Shown: piece by piece, positions 10,941-20,846 of the stretch
Layout of the letters: every line of letters begins with the position of its first letter
How positions within the stretch are numbered: position 1 is the first letter of the stretch
Assembly (NCBI GenBank): GCA_029204045.2
Contig: CM055077.1
Location: forward strand, 4,145,746-4,209,745
Direction of reading: 5' to 3'
Source: Tillandsia leiboldiana
Lineage: Eukaryota; Streptophyta; Magnoliopsida; Poales; Bromeliaceae
Length of the DNA stretch: 64,000 bases
The notes under the pieces: model-generated
The model's input: only the letters and a program-made list of their open reading frames with translations
The model's database searches: none
Told to the model about the DNA's origin: nothing
Made by a program: the position numbers and the translations under genes

Positions 10941-10982
10941 TGTGTATGCGTGTGTGTGTGTGCGCGCGCGCGCGCGCGTGTG
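10941..10982. repeat. (GT)n(GC)n alternating tract in the 3' flank
   Basis: Runs of TG followed by CG dinucleotides about 130 bp after the dehydrogenase stop, probably in the 3' UTR. This composition strongly favours left-handed Z-DNA. Confidence 0.8.
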
Positions 10983-11182
10983 GAAATGGTGTTAGTTTGT
11001 GAGTTTGTGATCTATCTATTTGTTCTTTTAAAAAAATGTGTGAATGAAAGAGTTCATTTTGATGATTTTATGAGAACATAAAAGGTCTTTATTAGTTGAA
11101 TCTACCAAAGTAATGTACAACTAGACGATTTACTACTACTCTTTCCATTTGTAAAGCGATGAACTCTGATGAACTCTTTGTT

Positions 11183-11335
11183 GGCTTAAAAGGAGTAGCA
11201 TTTTGTCATGTGGTTGAAGGTCAAATTGGATTGAGTCGTGTTTGAAATGACAGAATGTCAGATTGAATCGAGTCATGTTTGAAATAGCGTGAGGCTGATT
11301 CGGCCGAGTTACAATTAAAACTAGTGGGTGCTGCT
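11183..11335. repeat. Left copy of a direct repeat bracketing the ycf23 gene
   Basis: Contains 'ggcttaaaagg', 'catgtttgaaatagcgtg', 'gagttacaattaa' and 'gtgggtgctg' in the same order as 16045-16520, where a hAT MITE interrupts the sequence. The two copies lie about 5 kb apart on either side of the ycf23-like gene. The nature of the repeat is unknown. Confidence 0.6.
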
Positions 11336-11409
11336 GGTTGTGTAAGGTTGAGATTGAGTCTTTAATATATTGTTTCCTTAGCAACTCTTGGATATTTATA
11401 ACCATTCCA

Positions 11410-11491
11410 CCCCACACACACACACTCTCTCCCTCTTCACATTTCAAAATCTTATCCTTTTTCCCTCTCAATCTCCCACTCTCAGAGAGAA
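11410..11491 (+). promoter_or_regulatory. 5' leader with CA and CT tracts
   Basis: A (CA)n tract runs into CT-rich sequence (about 11410-11440) just before the ATG at 11492. CT-rich leaders are common near plant transcription starts. No TATA box was assigned with confidence. Confidence 0.4.
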
Positions 11492-14400
11492 ATGGCTCTT
11501 GGAGCTCAAATTGGAACCCTCCCAATCCACCCCTTATCCACCCTCAATCGCCATTCCGACTCCGCTCTCCTCCTCCGACACAACCCTCAGACCCTTCGTC
11601 TCCGCGGCAAACCCCGCCGCCGCTTTGGCTCCGTGCAGAGAGCCCCGGCTTTGTTCGCGGCGCGAGCTTCGGCTTCGAGCTCAAAGGAGCTCGTTCTTTG
11701 GGATTTTCGCGACAAAAAAGCTCTAAAGGTCTCGCCTTTGGATTTTTTACTTTTTATAGCTTCAATTTGCCAAAAGCAATCTCGGTTTAACTATATCCAT
11801 AAGAAGGATAAAACTCGGCCCATGAACTTTTCACTTTAATAATTTAGTTGCTAAGTTTTCGCATATATTGTGAAAAGAACAAAAAATATTATTATTCTTA
11901 CATAGGTGAGCATTTTAAGGATTCAAAGGTCATTTTACAATAAGAATCGGATCTACAAAAGCATAATATATGCGACAGATCAACGAGCAAGTGTTTTAAG
12001 TGAAAGAATATAGTGATTAAGTCGCAATATCAGGATAGTAAATGGAGAATTCATACTTTTTTTCCTCTTTTTTCAATATATCAGGCCTTGCACACCAATT
12101 GTTTGTCGAAATGACTCAAAGGATTGATATTGTGTTTTGTGCCACACAATATCATCCTATGATTAGTACAATAGTTAGTAGTAATAACCTTACTGTATGG
12201 CAAAAACTACCTAACATACTGAACAATTCAGTTGTAGCGCATTGTGATAGTGCTTTTGACGGTTTTTGTGATATTTTCGTGTCTTTTATCTTATTTATTT
12301 TTGGACTCTTGCATTAAATTTGTACAAAGATTATTCAGAACTAGTGCACATTTTAACCACAGTAAACTTGAATGTAGTGTGATGGTTTTTGTTCCTAGAT
12401 ATTCAAGAATAAATTTATGCTTTTGTGAATTGATTTGAGCAAAAATCTTTATCCTGAACTGAAGTAAATGCTTTATGTGCATAAGAAACCAAAAAAAAAA
12501 AGGGAAGAAAATTTACCTTCTCCTTAGAATCTATGTTTAGTGAGCAACTGTCTTTAATACCAATCCTCTGATTTTAGAATTTTTGTCTCGACAGAAATGT
12601 GGAGCTAATGCGACCAAGTTTAAGGAAATTCGAGAATAAAAAACAACTTTCTTTCTAAAAATTGTTACTGAAAACTTTGTTAACGGTAGTATTAAATACT
12701 AACATGTTGTCGAAAAGCAAATTACATGTCCTCTTATGCAAATCCTAGTTTTCATCATGGCTCTACGTGTGCTCATCATTCTTTACGTGAATCATGCTAT
12801 TATTTACATATATTTTCTTTTAGTGCAGATCATATCTGGTCTTCAGAATTTCAACAAGGATAGAGTTGCTTCTGTTGTTATAGCGGCAGATAAGGTTTGC
12901 GTTTTTCTCATGATTTTATTTTATTTTTCTTGCTTCACACTATGCAATTTGATTTGCGAAGAAGATGGCAAAATGTGGGAACTCTTTTCCTTCATATCGT
13001 AAAACACAACTACTTGCACTCAAAGGTTTCTTTTCTTTTTCCCCATTTCCGGCCTTAGCAAGATTTGTCTTTTTATTTCCTATACAGATGATCATGGCCA
13101 TTTTATATCCGCTTTTTCTACTTGATTGTAATTTCTCCAGTATTGACATCTTCTGCGTTAAACTTGCTTTGCTTATCTATACTTGTCTGCTCCTTAAATG
13201 ATGCAAATCTTGCTATTTTTTATGTTTCTGGTCACGCAGCGGATAAAAATTTGTTTAAATATAGGAGCACAAATATAGAACTTGTTGTAGATTGTTGCAA
13301 ATATAATACATACTTGATTTGTAAAGCTTCGTCGAGCTAAGTCTTGAATAGTACTCGATGAAACTTAGAACATATCCGTATAGTGGAATTACCTGTTATC
13401 GATACATTTGTTTAGGTATATTAATAACAGGGTGCGGAACATTTTTATCTGAAACTGTTAACTGAGTGGATAATATTTATGCTCTGTATCAGATATACCT
13501 TCAGTATAAATTGGCTTTTCGCTTATTTACCTTGCTTGACTTTTTATAGAGATGCGAGTATAAATTATACCTTTCAATTTAATCTACTTATCTCTAATAT
13601 TTTTTTTCTTTTCAAGATTTCCTCTTTTTGTCTTTTCTTCTACAAAAGTTGCCTTCTCATTATATGCGTAAATTACAGGGAGGTGCCACTCATGTTGATA
13701 TAGCATGCGATCAAGAGTTGGTGAAACTTGCCATGAACTTGACCTCTCTTCCGGTAAACTCTATTATTTCTTTTGGAATGCTCAAATATTCATGTTATAA
13801 TTAACAGTGGCCTGTGAAGAGTACATATCGCGCATTCGCGCTCAAATTAGTGCGTATGGTGCTAACTTATTGTGCTTTAACACCTTCTAACTTCTCAACA
13901 ATCTTATCGCTTTTTTTTATTTATTATATTTCCTCTTTGACTCTGCATATAGTTCTGTGATGAACATTGAGGTTCTGAAGAAGGGTTTTTTTTTTTTTTT
14001 TTTTGTATCGTTTAGTACTTGTCATTAACATTTATTAACTATCAAGAGGTGCCATTTCAATATGAAACAATCGGGCCATTCGGCGCAACTTCTACAAAAT
14101 CAACGGTGTAGCATAAAAATTATAACATGTTTGAACTATTAGTTCATTTTTTTTTCCATTTAAAAAAAAAAAAACAAGTACTGTTAATGTCTACGGTAAA
14201 TGATGAAACATAATAGAAATTTAGTAGTTGGACATGGGAGAAACATAGGGAATCACCCTACGGTATTATCTGCCAAAAAAGGGGAAAAAAAAAGGTTTTA
14301 GGATATGCGGCTGCTGTACATTCCTATAGATTACGACTATCAAATGATATTATATGTTGTTTCAACTCTTATGTAAAAGATGGTTGCAATTTTTGGCAGA

Positions 14401-15882
14401 TTTGTGTGTCCTCTATCGATCCCCTAGCATTCGCTCCTGCAGTTGAAGCTGGTGCTCAAATGGTCAGGATCCTAAATCTGCAGGCCAACTGGGTTACATT
14501 CCTCCTCGCATTTACGTTGCAGTTCTAATCAACTTCAAAAACATTTTTTGATGCAGATTGAGATCGGAAATTACGATTCATTTTATGAGCTGGGTATCCA
14601 GTTTTCTCCGGAGCAGGTGGGACTACAGTTGTAGCTATCAATACTAATTAAGCACTTACTTTCTATCAATAGAAATGTTTCTTTACGCTGCCTAATGCGC
14701 TTGTTACTAAATTGCTTCTTCTGTTGTTCCTAATAGAATTGTATGAACTTGGTCATGGTTGATCTTTCACTATAAAGTTCGCTCATTCGTTGTTTCAAAT
14801 TTGATAACAGATACTAAAGTTGACACAAGAGACAAGGAGGATTCTCCCATTCGTCACACTGTCGGTCACCATACCTCACACGCTGAGTCTCCCTGATCAG
14901 GTAAATAATGTCTTGCCAAAGTATTTTTAGAGTACGATGTTGTCGAGAGTTATACAGGGGGAATTCGGTCTTACAATATATGCTGACATACGCAACAGGT
15001 GAAGCTTGCCGAGCTTCTCGAAGAGGAAGGCGCTGACATAATCCAAACCGAAGGTGGAAAATGCTCCACTCCCACAAAGCCTGGTGTTCTTGGCTTAATT
15101 GAGAAGGTTTGCGAAAAGGATAATAAAACCAACTTAAATGCCATTTATCGTCGACATTGTAATCCTAAGAACTGATTGTTGCAGGCAACGCCTACATTAG
15201 CAGCTGCGTATTCCATTTCTCGAGCGGTCAACATTCCAGTAATGTGTTCATCTGGGCTAAGTGCTGTTACTGCACCTATGGCCTTAGCAGCAGGAGCAGC
15301 TGGTGTGGTATGTATGTTTGTTTTCTTTTATTCTGTAATCTTTCTGAGATTCACAATTTTCTTAATTCATTCCCTACCGAAGAAAAAAAGATAGCTACAA
15401 TGTGTTCTCAAAATGGTCAGATTGTTAGTAGTTCCAGTAGGAAAACCATTCTCATATGGTTCGGCATAACTTTGATCTCAACGAGTATCATTTATAATCT
15501 GGTTTTTCGGGTGTACATTGTGAGTGAATTGTTTACTAAACTTGGTGTTCAATCCATATGCCGAAGAAAACACTCATAAATTTTGGATATAACACCTCAT
15601 GTAAATTACAATCATGACACCAAAATATTATGAACTTTAAGTACGTTTCTGAAGCTGAAATAGATATGCATCGAAGAACTCGTGTAAGATTCATCGTCAC
15701 GGCAAATGGTTGATACCCGCCGTGATTAATGCCTTCTCTTAATTCAAATGCAGGGTATTGGCTCGGCAGTAAATAAGCTCAACGACGTGGTCGCGATGAT
15801 TGCTGAGGTGAAAAGCATCGCCGAGGCGCTGGATCTGTCGACTAAAGATGTAACTAAAGATTCAAGAACTGTTAGTCTTTAG
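11492..15882 (+). CDS. ycf23: Plastid Ycf23-like protein (DUF561), nine exons
   Basis: Exons: 11492-11728, 12829-12894, 13679-13753, 14400-14462, 14557-14616, 14811-14900, 14999-15106, 15185-15307 and 15754-15882. Every junction is GT-AG, every intron is phase 0, and the spliced frame gives 316 residues. Residues 1 to about 60 are rich in Ser, Ala and Arg (ending FAARASASSS) and look like a chloroplast transit peptide. The rest matches the Ycf23/DUF561 family, predicted TIM-barrel proteins encoded in some algal plastids and in plant nuclei. Family landmarks are IISGLQNF, GGATHVDIACD, EIGNYDSFY, ADIIQTEGG, CSSGLSAVTAPMALAAGAAGV and GIGSAVNKLN. The biochemical role of the family is not established. 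The gene lies between two direct repeats. The exon structure is complete and I see no disabling change. Confidence 0.93.
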
Positions 15883-16044
15883 GGCAGGCCTAAAAGAGAT
15901 ATTGAATGTTCCGAGGATGCTTCACCAAAGTAAAATGTTGAATGACAGCTTCGTTTTGAGGAGTGTGAGTACAGTAAATTTTGAAATCTATTATCATTTA
16001 TTTTCATAGAAACATATGAATTCGAGCTCTTTACATTTATTTTG

Positions 16045-16520
16045 TGTAGGCTTAAAAGGGCCAGCAATCTGTTCTGGGACGGAAAGTCTGGTTGGGTCGA
16101 AACCAAGGATTTAAGTATCCATCGGCACGGACCGTATCCACCGTGCCGTATCGTGCCAACAAGATACCGGCACGATACAGCCCTCGTGCCGATGGCACAG
16201 TTCAAAACCATTTTTCCTTTAAATTACTAAGTAATTTTCTCAATAAAGTTCAAAATATTTGATAAAGATAAATAATAAACAATTAGAAAATTTTGTTGCT
16301 AAAGAAAATAAATATTTCATGTCATTATGTATTGGCACGCATGTATTTTTTGTGACCGGCACTCATCGGCACGGCTCGGTACGCACCGTGCCGTACCATG
16401 CCGGCAAGTTTTCGACACGACCCCGTGCCACGGCACTTAAATCCTTGGTCGAAACATGTTCCAAATAGTGTGCGGCTGAGTTGGGCTGAGTTACAATTAA
16501 GATCTGTGGGTGCTGTATCT
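16045..16520. repeat. Right copy of the direct repeat bracketing ycf23, split by a MITE
   Basis: The parts at 16045-16103 and 16456-16520 align with 11183-11335 once the hAT MITE and one target-duplication copy are removed. Matching blocks include 'ggcttaaaagg', 'catgtt..aaatag.gtg' and 'gagttacaattaa'. Confidence 0.55.
16104..16447. mobile_element. hAT-type MITE with 8-bp TSD GTCGAAAC
   Basis: 344 bp with terminal inverted repeats CAAGGATTTAAGT at the left and ACTTAAATCCTTG at the right. Identical 8-bp GTCGAAAC copies lie at 16096-16103 and 16448-16455. An 8-bp duplication and a CA start fit the hAT superfamily. The interior repeats GC-rich 'ccgtgccgta' type motifs in both orientations and has no coding capacity. 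It is inserted in the right-hand copy of the direct repeat that brackets ycf23. Confidence 0.85.
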
Positions 16521-16884
16521 ATATATTTTAAGTAAATTGGTTGCATATTTCTAGCAGTTCGAGCTTTTGGAATTAACGGTTAGCGCCAATCATCCGACAT
16601 CTTGCACTGCAGCTTCTCTCATTTTCTCAATCACAGAAAGAGTTATCCTAACAAAAATAAATTGTGTAAAATATGAAGTTTAATGGAACCACTGATCAGT
16701 GTAGTGAATTGTAACTGAAAACTCAGATAATAATTTGTAAGTTTACAATAGGATGTGAACATACTGTTTTTAAACTTGTGTTGTGCAGTGACTTTCATAC
16801 TATTTTTAAACTTCAAAAAATGCCTAAAATTATCCCTAAAATATTTTAGTAATATATAAAACATAAATATTTTATTTATCAAAT
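16521..16884. other. Spacer before the tRNA gene, no gene seen
   Basis: AT-rich spacer. Reading frames here are short and have no family resemblance. Confidence 0.4.
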
Positions 16885-16957
16885 GACTCCATGGCCCAAT
16901 GGATAAGGCGCTGGTCTACGGAACCAGAGATTCTGGGTTCGATCCCCAGTGGAGTCG
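16885..16957 (+). tRNA. tRNA-Arg (anticodon ACG)
   Basis: 73 nt that fold as a full cloverleaf. The acceptor stem is GACTCCA with TGGAGTC, and the discriminator is G. The anticodon stem is CTGGT with ACCAG around the loop CTACGGA, giving anticodon ACG (read as inosine-CG). The T arm contains GGGTTCGATCCCC. There is no intron. The CCA is not encoded, as expected for a nuclear gene. AT-rich DNA follows with a tandem repeat but no clear pol III T-run directly at the 3' end. Confidence 0.95.
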
Positions 16958-16963
16958 ATTTAA

Positions 16964-17753
16964 TTTATTATTATTATTTTTTTCTTTTTATAGGATCAAG
17001 TTCAAAAAATCTCACTATATCCCTTGTGGTTTTTGTGGTTTAATTTAATAAAATAAATTATAGGATAACAAAGTAAAACAAATACACTATAAGCCTTAAT
17101 ATTAGCCACACTAATAAATAAATGTCATGTATCTAAATCACCCATAATCAAAAATTACAAATTTTAGAGTGAATAATATAGAAAAAAAAAAATTATTATT
17201 ATTATTTTTTTCTTTTTATAGGATCAAGTTCAAAAAATCTCACTATATCCCTTGTGGTTTTTGTGGTTTAATTTAATAAAATAAATTATAGGATAACAAA
17301 GTAAAACAAATACACTATAAGCCTTAATATTAGCCACACTAATAAATAAATGTCATGTATCTAAATCACCCATAATCAAAAATTACAAAATTTAGAGTGA
17401 ATAATATAGAAAAAAAAAAATTCAAGCACGACCGTAATAATGTAAAATCGGAATCGGACTACATCCACGGACACGGAGACATTATAGGATCAAGTTCAAA
17501 AAATCTCACTATATCCCTTGTGGTTTTTGTGGTTTAATTTAATAAAATAAATTATAGGATAACAAAGTAAAACAAATACACTATAAGCCTTAATATTAGC
17601 CACACTAATAAATAAATGTCATGTATCTAAATCACCCATAATCAAAAATTACAAATTTTAGAGTGAATAATATAGAAAAAAAAAAATTCAAGCACGACCG
17701 TAATAATGTAAAATCGGAATCGGACTACATCCACGGACACGGAGACATTATAT
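16964..17753. repeat. Three-unit tandem repeat downstream of tRNA-Arg
   Basis: A unit beginning 'ggatcaagttcaaaaaatct' starts at 16993, 17221 and 17487. The first spacing is 228 bp and the second 266 bp. Units 2 and 3 carry an extra end block containing 'cacgaccgtaataatg' and 'acatccacggacacgg'. The copies are almost identical, so the duplication is recent. It is non-coding. Confidence 0.9.
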
Positions 17754-17902
17754 CCACTATCAAATTGAGAAGAGACATGTAATCTTTCAATTGAAAAACT
17801 CTTTTTGCTACACTTTTTTAAGCACCTTTCCATTCCCGTCAATCCCGCTTTGCAATGCTTCTTAGAATTTATGGGAATGTAAATAAAAAATAATTATTGG
17901 GA

Positions 17903-17962
<60 letters not shown>

Positions 17963-17965
<3 letters not shown>

Positions 17966-18134
17966 CAACGCTATATGTACACCCCCAAAGGGGATGTACA
18001 TCTTACACCCACCCATCTAAGGGTGGGGGGGTTACTTCACAAATTGTGAAGTGACCCCTCACCACACCCCACCCATTGGATGGGTGGGGTGTGCAATGTA
18101 CACCCCCTAATGGAGTGTACAAGTAGCATTTTCC
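17963..18134. mobile_element. Hairpin MITE inside (TA)n, copy B
   Basis: Nearly identical to copy A at 6775-6944, including the central 'cacttcacaaattgtgaagtg' palindrome and both arms. It is flanked by TA arrays on both sides. The close identity points to recent activity. Confidence 0.8.
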
Positions 18135-18181
<47 letters not shown>

Positions 18182-18183
<2 letters not shown>

Positions 18184-18407
18184 TCCGGCTACTATACTAT
18201 TAATAGTACCGAATTATTGATACTATTAAGTTTTTTATCCTTAGATTAACCTCTCTTTGATCATTTTCATCCGTTAGATTTTACTATTTTTCCAACCACC
18301 TATTAAACCCAAGGGGCCCACTATCATCTCAACCACACATCTCTTAATCCAAGTGTTAAAAATTTAATAGCACCAATGACTTATACTATTAATAGTATTT
18401 CAGTCTA

Positions 18408-18410
<3 letters not shown>
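18182..18410. mobile_element. CCGGCTACT-family MITE, copy M1
   Basis: Starts AGTCCGGCTACTATACTATT and ends with the complementary-type sequence 'actattaatagtatttcag'. The subterminal palindrome ACTATTAATAGT is present at both ends. The interior has 'atccgttagatttta' and 'aacccaaggggcccactatc'. (TA)n arrays flank it closely. Related copies are at 32828, 33118, 34781 and 56562. Confidence 0.65.
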
Positions 18411-18482
<72 letters not shown>

Positions 18483-18486
<4 letters not shown>

Positions 18487-18870
18487 CTACTTTATTTTTT
18501 CAACAGTGCTACTCTATCAATATTTCTAAAACTTGATGTTAATTTAATGATAGGAGGAGTTTTGAAAGATTCCAAGTTTTTGGAAAACTACTTTTTTTGT
18601 TGATTTTGCAATCCTTTTTATCCTCTTTCAGAAATTAAAGTGTTTGAGTGAAAAAAATATAGACACTAATTGACAGGGACTAATCATACATTTTACACTG
18701 GAATTAACTATATAAATTTCTTATTATTGGCTTAATGTCACAGGCATAAATAAAATTCCTGATATTTTTTCTTATTTCTTCTTTGCAATCACTCAAACTC
18801 AGAAAAACAGTTTTTAAGCAGCGTGTGTTTTGAAATACGATCAGTGGAAGAGAATAATCTAAACTAGATC
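18483..18870. other. AT-rich spacer, no gene seen
   Basis: Nothing recognisable before the plastid-derived fragment at 18871. Part of it may also be decayed plastid DNA, but no plastid gene could be matched. Confidence 0.4.
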
Positions 18871-19014
18871 TTACGTACTTACTTAAAAAAGAATAAATCT
18901 CAATTCCAAAAAATTATATCTTCTACCAAGACATTCATCGAACAAGCAGAAGCTGTTTTGAAGGAAGTTATTCAAGAACAGATCAAACAATTTCAACTTT
19001 AGGAACAACCATAA
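18871..19014 (+). pseudogene. atpA: Nuclear copy of the 3' end of plastid atpA (NUPT)
   Basis: In frame the sequence reads LRTYLKKNKSQFQ, then IISSTKTF, EQAEAVLKE and IQEQ. This is the recognisable C-terminal tail of the plastid ATP synthase alpha subunit. A stop codon (TAG at 19000-19002) replaces the usual Gln just before the last residues, and the original terminator is at 19012-19014. It is not a functional gene. It is a decayed plastid DNA insertion with several missense changes and one nonsense change. Confidence 0.8.
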
Positions 19015-19163
19015 ATTTATCATACTTTTGTTTTTTTATTTGACATTGGGTATCAGAGAAATCTTGACTTGAATCACCATCTTTTCTTTGACTTTTTTTC
19101 TATCTTTATATGATATGGTAAATGATTACAAATGAATAGGTGTGGAAGTTCTTGGATAAGAAT

Positions 19164-19298
19164 CTACGACGCACTAGAACGCCCTTGCTGACGATCCTTT
19201 ACTCCGACAGCATCTAGGGTTCCTCGTACTACAGAATATTTTTGTAAATTATGGCCAATGCCAGGTATATAAGCAGTGATTTCAAATCCAGAGGTTAA
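19164..19298 (-). pseudogene. rps12: Nuclear copy of the plastid rps12 3' exon with an internal deletion (NUPT)
   Basis: The minus strand reads LTSGFEITAYIPGIGHNLQ and, after a junction, RGTLDAVGVKDRQQGRSS and a stop at 19164-19166. This is the C-terminal part of plastid ribosomal protein S12. The family normally has about 17 further residues, including the RGGRVKDLPG loop, between the two blocks, and they are absent here. With the neighbouring atpA tail this marks a rearranged plastid insertion, because the two genes are not adjacent in ordinary plastomes. Confidence 0.85.
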
Positions 19299-19454
19299 CT
19301 GAATTGGGGGTTGTTTGGTCAAGTAACGGAAACTCGATCAAATTCATAACTGTCTCAATGTAATTTTTTCCTTCCAAGGATGATCACTGTCCGAGGTTTT
19401 GCCAAAATTTTTTAGAAAAATCTCAATGAATCTCGAGATTACGAATACTGACAT

Positions 19455-20287
19455 GCTGCGTTTGGTTCGGGGATAAAAAAAATTTAGTTATACCGGAGAT
19501 ATGTATAAGTTATGGCATTAGCAGGAACTAGTGTAAATTTCTGTTTGGTTGGGTTTAAGAGTTATACCGGGTTTAAAGAAAATTATGTTTGGTAAATTAT
19601 ATAGGAATAAGGAGAATAAGATGAATAAGAAAAAAATGTGTTTGGTTGAGTATAGAAGAATAAGAAGAATTGAGAGAGGATAAATATGTGTATTGACTAT
19701 TTTGCCCTCTATGATATAATTTAAAAATAAAATAATTTATGATATTAATCAACCTTATAATAAATTTAAATTAATATTAAAAAATTAAAAAAATATTTAA
19801 AATTAAATATTAAATATTTAAAAGTACTTAAAAATGATAGAAAATTTTTTTAAAAAAAATATTTAAAATTTTTAATTCATTGTAATTTTCAAACCATTAG
19901 ATAAGCAAATTTTAAATATTTTCTTTTAAACCGGGGCCGCGACGCAGATCTGTGCGACGGAGCTTCGGGCGAGGCCTCACTGTGCGATTGAGCTTAGATC
20001 GGGGGAGAAGAAGGTGGAAAAAATGGAGAAGAAGAATGGGGAGAAGGAGAAGAAGATGGAAACCATGGAGAAGGAGGAAGTGGCCGCACAGGGCACCCGC
20101 GTGAACGCGGCCTCGATTCCCGTGCATTTTTGCAAACCCAGCCAATTCCATGTGGGGGTGGAAACACCCAAACCTCTTATTCTGATTTAATGGGAACTAC
20201 TGTCCCCATTAAAATTATCCTCGTTTGGATATAAAAATGAGGATAAGGGGGTTATTCCCCCCTTATCCCCATTACCAAACGGAGTGT
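19455..20287. mobile_element. Tourist/PIF-like foldback element (tentative)
   Basis: The left end has 'tgcgtttggttcggggata' and the right end 'ttatccccattaccaaacgg', giving matching terminal inverted repeats of the 'GTTTGGT' type common in plant PIF/Harbinger MITEs. The inner part near 20175-20275 repeats 'ggataagggggttattcccc' style inverted pieces. A GC-richer block (about 19930-20165) has the codon look of a captured gene fragment, but its reading frames are not convincing. The target duplication was not established. Confidence 0.45.
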
Positions 20288-20600
20288 TAGAGTTTCTAGA
20301 CGGGATAATAAGTATTGTCTCTTGGGAACTTATAGCTTTCCCTTTTGGCTTGCGAGAGTAGCCTATAAATAGTTGTGACCTCCACCCATATTTTTTAAGA
20401 ATCTAGTTGTAATATTTCTACTTTCAAATATAATATTTCTCAAATTCTCTCTCTCTTGTACTTAGTTTTAGAACGAGTAGGTCCAAACTAATAAGTAGAG
20501 AGACAGACATACTCACTTCGCGAAAAAAGACGAGCACTGCACGAACTTGACAAGCAAGCGATTTCGCTCAAGTCCGTAAGATTAAGCTATCATGGCCACC
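20288..20600. other. LTR-like promoter remnant
   Basis: Starts 'tgttagagtttctagacggg'. It contains 'cctataaatag' (TATA-like, about 20361) and then a CT-rich 'aaattctctctctcttgta', an arrangement typical of the U3-R part of plant LTRs. No second LTR or internal domain was found. Confidence 0.3.
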
Positions 20601-20846
20601 ACCACCTGTGACTCAATGAAAGAAAATTCAAAGTATTCATCAAAGTTTGAACAACATTTTCTTTTAAAGCAAAAAAAAGATAGAAACGTATAATTTCAGT
20701 ACACACTAAAAATAGTTTTGTAGATTGCATCTCAGGTAATTATCGAGCATCCGACAGTTGATAACTGTTCGAAATTTATTGAGGAAAAAAGAACAAAAAG
20801 TAACGTCGCAAGATCCGAGTACAACACAGGATTAGGGCGGTCAGGT

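Larger units (their letters stand above)
17905..18482. repeat. (TA)n arrays interrupted by two MITEs
   Basis: TA runs at about 17908-17961, 18137-18162 and 18412-18482 flank the hairpin MITE at 17963-18134 and the CCGGCTACT-type element at 18182-18410. A short (GA)n lies at 18163-18182. Confidence 0.9.

Noticed and set aside
16964..17753. CRISPR-like array
   Set aside because: Only three long near-identical tandem units, no short repeats with unique spacers, and a plant nuclear context.
18871..19298. atpA and rps12 as functional genes, or mitochondrial copies
   Set aside because: Both are truncated. atpA has an internal stop and rps12 an internal deletion. The residues match plastid, not mitochondrial, versions.
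19912..20171. Leu/His-rich minus-strand frames of 64-79 residues
   Set aside because: Low-complexity frames inside a foldback element with no matching family. At most a captured fragment.
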